64,000 nt of DNA. It comes from Pristionchus mayeri. Lineage: Eukaryota; Nematoda; Chromadorea; Rhabditida; Neodiplogasteridae. A program made the translations under genes and the position numbers. Each line of letters begins with the position of its first letter. The first letter of the stretch is position 1. The DNA lies in NCBI GenBank assembly GCA_036245805.1, contig BTRK01000006.1, forward strand, positions 27,842,901 through 27,906,900. The letters are read 5' to 3'. Below, piece after piece: positions 20,139 through 31,563 of the stretch. The notes beneath the pieces were generated by a model that worked only from the letters and a program-made list of their open reading frames with translations, was not told the origin of the DNA and searched no databases.

Positions 20139-21142
20139 TCAGGGTTCCATTGCAACGGGAGTGTAATCTGGAAGTGAGATTCGTGATTGAATGAGACTGA
20201 ATCGGAGACTCACCGTGATATTTGTATGATGCGAGTAGTTGTCCGTATGGAGGAGGCCCTCGCTCTCTTTCAACAACTTCCTCACATCTAAGTAAGTCTC
20301 AATCGATTCAGATCTATCCTTGGAGTGAATAACTCACATCTGAGATGGTGGAAGTGAGTAGTCCTTCCTGCGAGGGAATCGATATCTTTTATCTCGAATG
20401 AAGACGAAAGAATATCGGGCGAGATAGAGAGCGATGGCGAGAAGGCCGATGTTGATTAGGAATATGAAGAGGAGGAAAACCCATTCATTAGGAATCTCAA
20501 TCCAAACATTTAGTCTTCGCAATTGAATAGAAAGTCTTTCTTTTGACTTTCACTTCGCCCTCAATCGTACGAGACTTTGATTGAATTGGCTGACCTTCTG
20601 TGCAACATCGACGACCTTCTCCGATATGCTCTTTACTGTATAAGTAACATCTTCGAGCTGAAATTAGACTGACATCATAACTGACAATAATTGCAAGGAT
20701 CTGAAATGTAATCATTGGAAAAGGAGGGCGAATGGGAGGAGATGAGAAGGAGTGGAAGAGTGAGAGGATGCATCACTGACAATGACAAGGGAAGAATGAC
20801 ACCACTCACAGCATCGTCCAGATTAGCCAGAGCGACGTCCAATTGACCGAGGATCGGCTCTAATTCGGTATCAAGGGTGTAGAGAGTGTTATTGATGGTC
20901 TGGATGGTATAGTAGAAGTTATCGATCTCCTGGTCCACTCCCATAACACACGAGTACAACACTGAACGGAAGAGGGAAGAGAGGGCTGATAAGAGGGAAG
21001 GAATCGATTGCGAGGGGAGGACCATATGGGGGAGTGATGATTAGTCATTGAGAGAGACGATAAGCATTGAATCACCCACCCTCTCTGAGTCATTCCATCC
21101 CGTCTTGTTGATACACTCAAGGGCATTATAAGAGGTTATCAT
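20139..21142 (-). CDS. Tandem membrane coiled-coil protein 1 (unknown family)
   Basis: Exons on the minus strand: 21142-about 21070 (ITSYNALECINKTGWNDSER; the ATG at 21142 may not be the true start), 20961-20810, 20657-20595, 20495-20338, 20287-20214, 20167-20139 (stop). Phases close. The 20961-20810 and 20657-20595 exons encode heptad-like helices (TINNTLYTLDTELEPILGQL, TVKSISEKVVDVAQK). Exon 20495-20338 begins IPNEW and holds one transmembrane helix (VFLLFIFLINIGLLAIALYL) followed by a basic stretch. The cytoplasmic tail has ERERGPPPYGQLLASYKYH. It is paralogous to the next two genes: same exon order, and the 152-nt coil exon is the same size as in gene 2. A membrane-tethered coiled-coil adaptor is possible, but no function is assigned. 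Confidence 0.7.
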
Positions 21143-22085
21143 CTAGATGCACTGAGATATCAACTGAGAATATAACTCGGGTACGGAAAAAGCACAAACA
21201 TTTTAATTTTGTTTATTTGTCTCTTGAGATCTATGTTCACCATTTAATACAATGATACCTAAGAATTTCAACGATATAATATCTCAACAACAATGATATC
21301 ACAATAGCATTTGTATGATCACAAAAAGAAGGAAAAGTGTGAAAGACTAAGAATTTCCCTCACCAGTAGATCATTAGAGCAATTCCATGAGAACGATTGA
21401 ATGTGGAAAAGTGCGTGTAGTAGGCAGTCACTGGATAATCGACCCATCAATGAGAATCCATTTCAGAAATGGATGAGAAACAGAAAAGGAATTCGAAGTA
21501 TCGGAATTGATTAGAAACACAATTAAACTAGCGATAACATCGATAACATCGGTTAAATTCAATTACGAAAAACACGACGTGAAAGGAACCCGATCTTCGT
21601 AATACGATATGAAAGAAATTGATATTATTGGAGGTCTATGATGTCTACTTGTGGTCAAATGAGCTTAGATGTCACTGGCATGGATTGTCCGTGGGAAGGG
21701 GGAAGCAGTCGCAGTCTCCAGATTGTACTTCCCCCCATCTTCCCCCCTTCGTTGATAGGGACGAGTGGATTCACTCTCGAATGGCTGAGATGCATCTGCA
21801 AGGAAGGAAATGATACGAGTAGTTGAATATCCACGTGTGCTCCAGTGCCGAATGCCACTCCGAATTCACTCATTCACACACCCTCACCCTTCTTTTCACG
21901 TCGATTCAGTTCTATGCAAGATGATTTGTCGATCATTTCATTGAGTGAGGTCAATAACAGAGATTGTGTCATTTTGGGTGGTTGAGAGTGAAGGAGACAC
22001 GAAGGCTCATGACACACTTGGCTTACCACTACTGCAGACGAAGGATTGATGGATTGGAATGGATTCTCATCTCTCTCTCGCCCTT

Positions 22086-23388
22086 TCACTCAATGGGATT
22101 ACCTCTCCTTCCTGGTCTGCGTGGCTCTGCTTCCATCGAGATTGCGATGTGTTCCCTGGGTGATTCCCTCGGAGGGATACTGTATTGCTGTGCAGAAGTA
22201 CTGTAGGAGGGGAGGGGCAGGATGGGTTCGTTGTACTTGCTATCGTACACTGATCGATCACTTCTCTCCCCCAATTGATCCCTCCCGATCAATGAATCTT
22301 CCGATCCTACAATCAAACAGTATGTTTATTAGACATTTACATAGTTGCATTGAGTGAATGAATTCGTACCGTCTTTTCCGCTTCTGATGATACTGTAGAT
22401 GGCGTGGATTTTGGTGATGAGATTCAGGAGGAGAACAATGGAGAGAAGAATGAAGACGATGATGAGAGTGATGAAAAGGACGTAGAAGACCCAGGCATTC
22501 GGGACCTGCAATTAGACGACGAGATGAGGCCTCCTTCCAGGGAACACCCAGTCTACCAAGGGAATTGACTACTAAGTACATCCCGTACCTAACGATTCCA
22601 ATCGAAACTGAGGAGGGGAAAGCATCAATATCATTCCATGTTTGCAGTCGCCATGCGAATACTGCCATGGGCAATAGTAGTGACACAATGATGCCCACTA
22701 CCTTGTTTGCCTTCTCATTGATAATAGTAGGATGGGGATTCCTTCTTACCTGTGATACAGTTTCTCCGACTTGGCCCGTCACAGATCCCGCATCAGTGGC
22801 GATATTTGTGATTGCCTCAAGCGGTTCTCTCAGTTTACTCAAGACAAATCAAAATTGATTGCTCTCAAGAGACAAAGAGAATAGAAGAAGTATGAGGAGT
22901 TGAGACGCACCCTATCGAAATTGTCGAGTGTCACATTGATTCGAGAGGTGATTCCATTGATCTGACCATTGATATGACCTACCAACTGACCCAATTGAGC
23001 CAATGTTCCACTCAATTCCTCGATCGTCCGATCAACGGACATCTTAATCAGATTAATATCAACTAAGAAAGACGAATGAAGGAAGAGACCGAAGTACTGA
23101 TATAGTGGTGAAACAAGTATGAGTATGAGAGTTGAATGGGGCAAAATAGATGGGCCATCGAGAGGAATGGAGAGGGATGAGTAATATTTGAGGAAGTGAT
23201 GAGGAGACTGAGAATGAGTAATCGAGGGACGATATGAGGAGTGATATGAGAAGGAAGAGAGAAGAAGCCGAGTAAGAGAATGAGGACGTTCCTCCCCTTT
23301 ACTCCCTTCTGACTCACTCAGAGCAACCCCCGTAACCGAGGGCAAATAGAATGGAGTAAGACAGAATCAAGAGAAGCTTGCGGATTCT
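22086..23388 (-). CDS. Tandem membrane coiled-coil protein 2
   Basis: Recognisable minus-strand exons are 23388-23318 (RKLLLILSYSILFALGYGGC, signal-peptide-like; its joining is not certain), 23062-22911 (152 nt; TIEELSGTLAQLGQLVGHIN, then ITSRINVTLDNFD), about 22830-22750 (LEAITNIATDAGSVTGQVGE), 22505-22370 (VPNAWVFYVLFITLIIVFIL, one membrane helix), and 22306-22086 (Tyr/Pro-rich tail ending GRRGNPIE, stop). The VPNAWVF start of the membrane exon lines up with IPNEWVF of gene 1. The acceptor of the exon near 22830 could not be fixed by phase. N-glycosylation-type sites (NVT) lie in the outer coil, which fits an extracellular coil and cytoplasmic tail. Confidence 0.7.
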
Positions 23389-23925
23389 CTGCAAAGTAGT
23401 GAGAAGCGAAGAAGGAGACAGAGGGAATGAACTGTGAGAAGGAGTAGAGTACTCACGAAGAGATCAGAGGGGAATGGAGGGAGGACGAAGAAGGAGAAGG
23501 AGACACTCTTATCAATGGAAAGAGGGAAAGGAAGAGGGATGAAAGAGAGATGCTTCGATCCTACAATAGAGAGAGGTAGTAAGGAAGTATGGAGGGACCG
23601 TTTGATTTGAATCGATGCAATCTGGAGATGGGAGGGAGACAGGAGAGAAGGACACGATGGAAAAGGGAGGAGAAGGGCGAGAAAAGCCGTCTCTTCTCTC
23701 GTCTCATTCAGTGACTACAGGAGGGATTATGAAGAGAGATCTCTATTGTGTGGTCAGAAATGTTTGAAGGGCAATGGAAGAGGAAGAGGTTGGAGAAGTG
23801 AAGGAGGAATGAGAGTGATCAGAAGGAAGGAAGAAACAATTAGGAGTCGAGGAGATACTGATCAGAAGTTCACAGAGTGAGAAGAAACGGAAGAAGGAGT
23901 AGGAGGTGAAGGGAGGTGAGGGAGG

Positions 23926-23979
23926 GAGGGGGGGGGGGGAGAGGGGGGGGGAGGGGGAGGGGGGGGAGGGGGGGGGGAG
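23926..23979. repeat. G-tract low-complexity block
   Basis: Dense runs of three to ten G on the plus strand, separated by single A or AG, between tandem genes 2 and 3. It has G-quadruplex potential on the plus strand. Other homopolymer tracts occur at 32797-32834 (C), 33413-33427 (C) and 47480-47530 (C). Confidence 0.6.
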
Positions 23980-24453
23980 CCTCTCCCCCCGGTCGGTCAG
24001 TCTTCTCTCGTCGCGCACCACCTTCCCTTCTATGCAAACAGGAGAGCAAGGGGACGAATGGAAACAGAGGACAGGGAAGAAGAAGAGAAGGATGGACTGA
24101 AGTGAAGGAACGGAGGAAGAACGAGATGATCGAATGAAGGGGAATGATGAGTGGATGAGTGGATGATGCACCACGTACGATGTTTAGAACGAAATGAGAT
24201 CTTTTGAATAATCCGTTTATTGAGAGTATGAAAGAGTGTGTACAACCCGTGTGAAAGAGCAAGAATGAAGTGGAAGTGAATGCGAAATGAAGAGAAGAGA
24301 GGATGGATGGTTATCATGGAGACGAAGAGAGAAGAAGAATGAATAGGACAATGGATGATACTAAGGACGAACGAGAATCCATTATGAAAGACCGTGATTA
24401 AGTGGTAGTCAGTCACTGCGATTCTTGAAGAACGGAATGAGATGCGTCGTAGA

Positions 24454-24959
24454 TCAAAGGTTCTCGATATCCGATGGATGGGAGGGAATATATCGTTTGT
24501 ATTTCCTCTCAGTCCAATAGGCGACTCCTTTGGAAGAGAGGAAGATGAGGCCGACGATGATGAGAATGAGACCAGAGATGCAAACTACGAGGAAGGGAAC
24601 CACGGGCCAACCAGAGAACTTCCCAGAAACTGTCGACTGAATGAATGAATGGGAGAGGAAGGGAAGGAGTTCTGACCAGCATATCGGGCACTCCTGTCTT
24701 ATTCGAAGAGAGTTCATCCTGTAGAGTTTGCACTGTCTCCTGTGCTCGACCACTCAATTCACCCACCGCCTCATTCAACTGAAAGATCAACTGAATTGCG
24801 AGTTAGATGGAGGAGATCAAACTGACACCATATCCAAGTTCATTGATGAGACCGCCCAATTGTTCAATCTGGAAGACGATTCGATCGATGGAAGGATTCA
24901 TTGTTGATGGAAGTTCGAAAGGATTCATAGTTGTCGTCGACGTTGAGAGAGGATCCATT
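24454..24959 (-). CDS. Tandem membrane coiled-coil protein 3 (5' end unresolved)
   Basis: Minus-strand exons 24959-24827 (includes an in-frame ATG at 24958; RIVFQIEQLGGLINELGYG), 24778-24677 (LNEAVGELSGRAQETVQTLQ) and 24636-24454 (membrane helix PVVPFLVVCISGLILIIVGL, then a short basic tail ending PSDIENL, stop). The three exons join in phase 0. The protein is shorter than its neighbours and lacks their long cytoplasmic tail. An upstream exon (signal sequence and the Cys-containing part seen in gene 1) is expected; an ORF at 25572-25321 (minus) is a weak candidate. Confidence 0.65.
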
Positions 24960-25767
24960 CTGATTGAGAGAGAGATGAAGATGGTGGTGGATTCAGAATG
25001 GGAAGTGAGTCATGGAATCGTGAGAGGAAGAGGCAGAGAGGGAAGAGAGAGAGATGGCAACTAGATCAAGAGAGGGGAGGTGAATGGAGAGACGAGAGGG
25101 GGGAGAGGGAAGAGATAGTGATAGGGGGAGGGGAGTCCATCTAGAGGAAGCATACACATATGGTCAATCGCATGGCCATATCACAATAGATACAACGAAA
25201 AATGAGTCTTTGTTTTTGCTGTTAAGAGAAAGATATCGATCATAGTGTCTCCATGTAAGGAGAAATATAGTGTACTCTCGAGAAATGGGTTGATACTCTT
25301 CGGGAATAGGAAGGATAGAATTACTGGATGTAAATAGAAGCGGCATGAAGGGTCAGAAGGTGCATAGGCTGAACGTATGAGAGGCGGAAGAGAGAGAGAG
25401 AGAGAGGAGAGGGGAGGGGGAGGGGGATGAGAGTACTTGAAGAGAGTAGATATTCGTATTGTATGGTCACTGAATCCCATAGATGGGGATTAGATGATAT
25501 CCATTCCGATTCATAGTCGATCATTAAATTCTTGCTAGAAATAATATGGAATACACATACAAATATTTGCAATTTATGCAGATATTTGATTATGATTGTA
25601 TATTTTTGAAATTTCTGGAAGTCGGCGAGAATATTTTACCATAGTAAGAGACGTACAGTAAATCTGGTGATTCTCCTGCTATAACCTTCTCTTTTCTAGT
25701 GCTCATTTTTCAGCTATTTTTAAATATGAATTTCTCTCTCAATAACGACTATTCACAATCTGTTTCT
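24960..25767. other. Stretch upstream of tandem gene 3, nothing firm
   Basis: It may contain the missing first exons of the third tandem gene. The (GA)n-rich block at 25390-25435 and AT-rich sequence from 25530 onward carry no confident coding signal. Confidence 0.4.
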
Positions 25768-25928
25768 CAAAATATCCATTTTGATCCAAGTCCTGAGGAG
25801 TGATGAATCGAGTTTCCTCTCCCCTCATTCCCCACATCATCATTCCTTCGTTAGATGAAGATGATGAATGAGGGGCAGAGAACTCTAATCACTCCTCGGC
25901 CATCATCGTTCAAATTTGATATTTTGAA
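25768..25928. repeat. Short foldback (about 160 bp)
   Basis: caaaatatccattttgatcc...gaggagtgat at the left pairs with atcactcctc...caaatttgatattttg at the right. A second inner pair (cccctcattc / gaatgagggg) surrounds a short loop. No ORF. It is separate from the MITE family at 26206. Confidence 0.65.
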
Positions 25929-26205
25929 AAGAGAACAGATGATAAACCACACCCAAAATATCCGAAAGAAAATGGACTTTGGAGGGGTCTAAAAGTATCT
26001 AGATGCGATATGATGCCATACGCCGTGATATTCAGCACAGTTTTCGTTAAGGAGGCATGTATTTGGGAGCATGTATTTGACTCACCTCCAACTATGAATC
26101 AACTACAGAAATGTTGAAGTTAGGATTGAGTGCAACATTTATTAAGAAACATGAGAAATATTCTGAAATAAACAGAAATTACACTAAATTTCTAAAAAAA
26201 TTATA

Positions 26206-26698
26206 TCCGCACGGTCCAGAGAGCCGCTGCGGGTTGAATTAGGTCGCCACTCCCAGAGACCCTTCACATTGCGTATTTTCGACGAATTTTCGACTGTGGG
26301 TTCTTCTGAAAACTACCGATCGATCTGAGAAATCTGTAAAAAATATTCAGTTTTTAGAAATCGTTTAAAAATATTCAGTTTTTAGAAATCGTTTAAAAAT
26401 ATTCAGTTTGGAGTCCCCTGTCCTCCTCTCTTCTAATTTTCCTATGACACCGCTCACTGGCCAGAATAATGATGAATGATATTGTGGGAAATGAGGGAAG
26501 GGGATGAGAGGCACTCCAAAGATGACTCATATGAATAGTAGCTCAAACTGAATATTTTGAAACACATATCGATCGTTAGATCTCAGAAGAAACCAAAGTC
26601 GAAAACTCAGCGAAAAAAAACAATTTGAAGGGTCTTTGAGAGTGATGGGACCTAATGCGACTAGCCCCGCCCGTCTGGGGGGAGACCGTGCGGCACTG
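26206..26698. mobile_element. Foldback MITE family member B (about 490 bp)
   Basis: Termini ccgcacggtcc... / ...ggagaccgtgcggcactg and inner arms (gaattaggtcgccactccca / gagagtgatgggacctaatg) match MITE A at 16605. The shared inner palindrome (gtttggagtcccctgtcctc / gatgagaggcactccaaag) is also present. Two direct copies of a 32-bp unit (attcagtttttagaaatcgt...) at 26343-26410 are private to this copy. It is intact with no mariner, showing the family's original length. Confidence 0.85.
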
Positions 26699-26699
26699 G

Positions 26700-29600
26700 A
26701 GTTGATATGAAGATTGAGGACAAATTGGATGAGGAGGAGCTATGGATTAAGTTAAACGAATTAAATTCTCCTCGGAATCTGAATTCTCGCGAGTGATTTG
26801 GATGAGAATTGAGAATGAGGAAATGAAATGGATCTGCTCCCTCGTCTGAATTATTCCCTCTCGCCTTATCTTCCCAGTCTCTTTTTATCAGTCTCCGTTC
26901 TTTCTCGTACCAGATGGATATCGATTAGCTGTCTTCGCAACTCCGAGTTCCCATCCATTCCGATAAGAGTACTCTTCCATCCTCATTCTTTCTCTCTGTC
27001 CTCTCATCCCTCTCATAGACATTCTTCGCAACTTTTGCACTCACACTGTCAATCATCGCCATTTTTGCTCAGTTCATCATTTGTTGTTGTGCATTTTCTG
27101 TTTCCATTTGAGTAATCCACGAGGTTGCCATACTCTCTCTCTCTCTCTCTCGATAGGTTGATGCAAATGAGTGAGGCAAAGAAGGAGGGGGTGTCAAAGG
27201 CTAGAAGTGATCTCAACCCTCTTTGTCTCTTCTCTCTGTCTACATCTGGAGAGGTTCTCCCTTTGTACTCAGTTATCTGCATAGAAATGAGCATCTGACA
27301 ATGAAAGAGAGAGGCCACCCTGATCCTCTATCCTCACGCCATCTATATTAAAGAAGTGATTTAAAGAGATCTCTTTATAATGAGAGTAGCGTTGAAGAAG
27401 TTATGCATGAAATGAGATACTTTCGAGGGGGAAGGAAGACATTCTGGGAAGTGTCGCGTGAAGAAGTGAGGCGGTAGTTGCATAGGAGTGAGAATGAAAA
27501 GGATGAGAGGATGGAATGGTTGATCTCCTTAATCTGCCAGATGGAGGGATATCACAACAGTGGAGTGAAGGGATGCGAGAAAGAAGAAAGGCACGGATTA
27601 TCTCAGTCTTCTCACTCTCGCAAGAAAGGACACAGATGAAATATGAGACTGTCCAGATGGATCCCCCTCCCCCTCCCTCTCTTTCCTTATCTCCACACTT
27701 TTGATATCCGAATTAGATCCAACAAAATTTCAATATTAGCTTACGATTCTTCCTTTGATTCTCCAACCTCAATAACACGAGAGGAATGGATGGATCCCTC
27801 GAATCATTGGCGGATCTTCTGGTCTAATTGAGGTTAACAAGCTTGTTGTCTATCATTCTAACGATGGCTCTTATCCTTCTCCTATCTCTTGCTATCTCTC
27901 TCTTTCTTTATTCCCTCTCACTCTCTCTCTCGAATGGAATGGTTCTCACGAGTTAGATCATATCAATTATCTCTATTATGATGGATGGCCTATTGCGAAG
28001 CGACTCCTTCCAACTTTATCTCTCCAATCTCTTCTCTTCCCTCGTTTCTCTCTTAGGGGGGGGGGGGGGGTGATCAGTTAGAGCAGCTCACATTCAAGAT
28101 CAAACTCATTCTCCGTGATCTTTTGTTATGGCAACCTGATGAATAAGTGATGTGAGGAGAGAAGAGAAGAAGACCGATTAGTGTGATGGATTATCTCTTT
28201 GACCACTGGCGGAATGGGAGGAGGGCAACTGAGAAGGAGGAAGTACTGTTGACACTCTCTCTTCCTCAATATTCCTACCACACATTCATCCCATCGAATT
28301 GGATGAGAAGCATTGAAATGGAGAATGAAGAAGGAGAGGATGGGATACGGTAGAGAAGAGGAGGAGTCTGTGGGAGTGAGGTAATCAGAGCGGGAAGAGC
28401 ACAATAATTCCATTCCTCACCTTGGCAAGAGAGTCCATCTCACTTCTAATCCACTCTTCCCAATATTCTTTGATCATATTCTATTCGATTGCATAACTCA
28501 GATCGGTTTTCCTCTCTATATCCAGTGCCCTTCCTCCCTTATCTCCTCCTGGTCTCTTCCCCCTCCCCTCCCCCCTCTCCCCTCCCCTGTTTCTTCCTTC
28601 CCGTTCGACTTCTGGTGGATCTCATCTGTCGAGCTACGCAACCCTGATTATCATTTTACTCTCTGGGCAAGGCCAGTCCCGGTCTTCCTTTGATGGTTGC
28701 CGCTCTCCCTGGAGGGCCGATCTGTTACAGTCTGGATGGACTCTCCCTTTATGGAGGGGCAGACGCCTCTCCACTATTTACGAGGCTGGATCCATGAGAG
28801 ATCACTCCATTCTCTCATCCCATCAGTCGATTATCTTCTATCTCATAGTTGGTCATTCTCCAACTACCTCCACATCTTCCCATTGTTCTCTCCCTCAACT
28901 ACTTTTACCCCGTGGCTCTCCATTCTCACGATCTCTCTTCTTCATCTTCTTCATCCGACTTATCCTCCCCCACAGGCTCTTCTTCTACAGTCCACAGTGG
29001 TCTTTGTATCGATGTCAGTATCAGTTTCAACTCCTCCCCTTCTCCCTCTTCTCATCTGATCATCCTTCTCGATCTATATCTTTGTCTATCTCTTCATTAC
29101 GTATTCTCCCCTTCGACCGCTCCTTTCTTTGACCCTTCACTGAGTCATTCATCATAATTATGCCTTGTTTGTGAAAGTTGATCGTCTCTTACGTGATTGC
29201 CCTTAGTCCTGATGGAGTCTCCCCTCCCTCTCTCTCCCCTCAAGGCCTCCATCTATTCTCTTCTCTTCCTTCATTCACGACTCCTTATGGTCTAATTCCT
29301 TTCTGACGATCATCTCCATCGACTGTTCACTCTAATCTCATGCTCTCTGCTTCTCCTTCTCTTCTTCTTCTTTCTTCCTCTTCCCGCCATTCTCTTCCAC
29401 CACAAATAGTCTACAGATGTTACTTGTTCAACTTTCCCCTCTCTCATACTGTATTCTCTCTGGTATCTCGCACTCTGTTTTACAGTCCACATTTGTTCGT
29501 TTATGATTGGCTAGCTTACAATTAGTCGTAAATAGAGTGACGGCAATAATAGGGGGAATCCATTCCAGATAGACTTCTTCTTCTCCTCTCTCTGCTTCCA

Positions 29601-31563
29601 ACTTCATTCCTTTCCTTTTTGATGTAATTCATTATTCTCTTCTCGCTTCGAAGCGCCAATTTTAAATTCACAATTTCCCACTCCGATACCAGTCCCTATC
29701 TCACTCTTTCTTTTCACTCTGAATTTCTTGTTAACTCCCCTGAGACGAGTGGAGAAATCCCTTTTGAAACAAAGACTCTTCCTAGTCAATTCCGACCTCA
29801 TGGGGAGAGGAAGAGTAGAGAGTAGATGGATACTGTAGTGGGGGTGATAGGAGGATGCTGTAGAGGATAGTCATATAGGGAAACTAGAGGAGAGGTTACA
29901 GAATGACACTGTAGAGGAAAGAGGGGGAATATACGAAATGCTCATTCTATAGAGATCCGTTTAATGAGTGCGGTAATATGAAATGGGTGTGGTAAAACGA
30001 ATGATCGATGTGATTGATGGATTAATTGGGTTAGGATCTAATTTAGCCAGGCAGCTTCAGTCTTCGTTCCTTTTGAGTGATCGTCCAATTTCCCTCCCTC
30101 ATCAGTCAATTGAAATGAGAGAAGAGAATGAAGATCCATCCCTACTGGAGGAACTATCCTAGAGGAGAGAGAGAGAAGACCTCAGGCGGGCAGATTGAAA
30201 GTGAGTCTCAAGTTTGAGTACGATAATGAGGAATGTATCTCACCCTCCCTTCTCCTCCTGACGTGTGTCCCTCTCCCCTCCCCTCTCCCCCTCTCTCTCC
30301 CCCCTCTCCATCCTCCCTTCCCATCCCTTACACTTGCTTCATCTCCATCCATCCATCCACTGGTTCTCTTAACACGACCGCTCAACAACACATACTTTTT
30401 CTTAATCTGTCTATCATTATCTACTCCTTCTAATTATCTCTGATTTCTTTTCATTCATCATGCATATCACCTTCTCTCATTCCTTCCTTCCATTCTTCTC
30501 TATTGTCTCTACTGTCCTTGTATCTGCTTATCCTCTTTCTCAATCAGTCCTCCATCCTCTATCTCGAATATGCAAATTGGAAGTGAGTGGAGGGGGGAGG
30601 GGAGGGGTTCCCTCCTTCGATGCTCAGATCTCTCACTCAATTGAGAGAGTATCACTTTACCCATTGGATAAGCAGAGCGGGATTATCAAAGGGAGAGGCT
30701 CACACTTTGAGAATGCTCAAATACTCTCGCATAATCTTATTAACACATCGGTAGTCATCTAGAGGGGCTTCTGATAGACTGTGAGGTCAAAGGAGATTAC
30801 GGTAAAATTCCCCTCGATTCTCGCCAATTTGCACACGCTTTCTACAAGGTGATAGGGAGTTGATTAGTGAGTGATATTGATTGAGTCGTGATCGAGTGAT
30901 GAATAGAGGGGAGGAAGAAGGAGAGAAGGGGAGAAGTCTGATTGACAGGAGGAAGAGAGATAAAGTGGAGTGACTCCAGTTGTCAATTACATCCTTACCT
31001 GTCACAATTCTACTGTTGCCATCTTAGAGAAGAGCGTGATCTTCCCTTCTCTAGTATGAGCTCTCACCATGTCTCTTCTAACTCCATAGATTCCTCATGT
31101 ACTCTCTCCTCTTCTCTATCACCAGTCTATAATATTATCCGTATCCCTAGGAATAGATGATCCTAGTGAATTGGTGATCCCCCTTCTTTCTCTTCTCTAC
31201 TCTCTTTGATACAGGAAACGATTTAGGCGGGAGTGCTTAGATTGGTGGTCGGTTTCCTCGATTCCATCCTTGTCTCCTGACTCCTCTCCTCTCCTTCCAT
31301 TCCCACTCCCTTCTCCATTCTTAGCTCCTCTAGACCCTCTCTAGAGACCCTCTCTTTCTCCCTGCTTCCTCCCTCCATTCATTCTTTCTTCCCCACTCAT
31401 ACTCTTACTGTATCCATCCATCTACCCTTTTCTCTCTTCACTTCTTTCCCTATCATATCACTAACTGGAATAATCTCCATTCTTCCTCTTCATCTTCGTT
31501 TGTTCTTCTTTGACTCGTTCTTCTACCGTAATCCTCGTCTAATCAATAATTTCTCTCGTTGAG
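26700..31563. other. Pyrimidine-rich intergenic region upstream of the Meis gene
   Basis: Almost 5 kb with strong plus-strand pyrimidine bias and many Ser/Pro/Leu low-complexity ORFs, none convincing. It may hold regulatory DNA or alternative first exons of the downstream homeobox gene. I could not identify any exon by phase or by motif. Confidence 0.4.

Noticed and set aside
26828..29525. Overlapping plus-strand ORFs of 60-120 codons
   Set aside because: Pyrimidine-rich low complexity gives Ser/Leu/Pro/Phe strings in all frames; no domain, no phase-consistent splicing.
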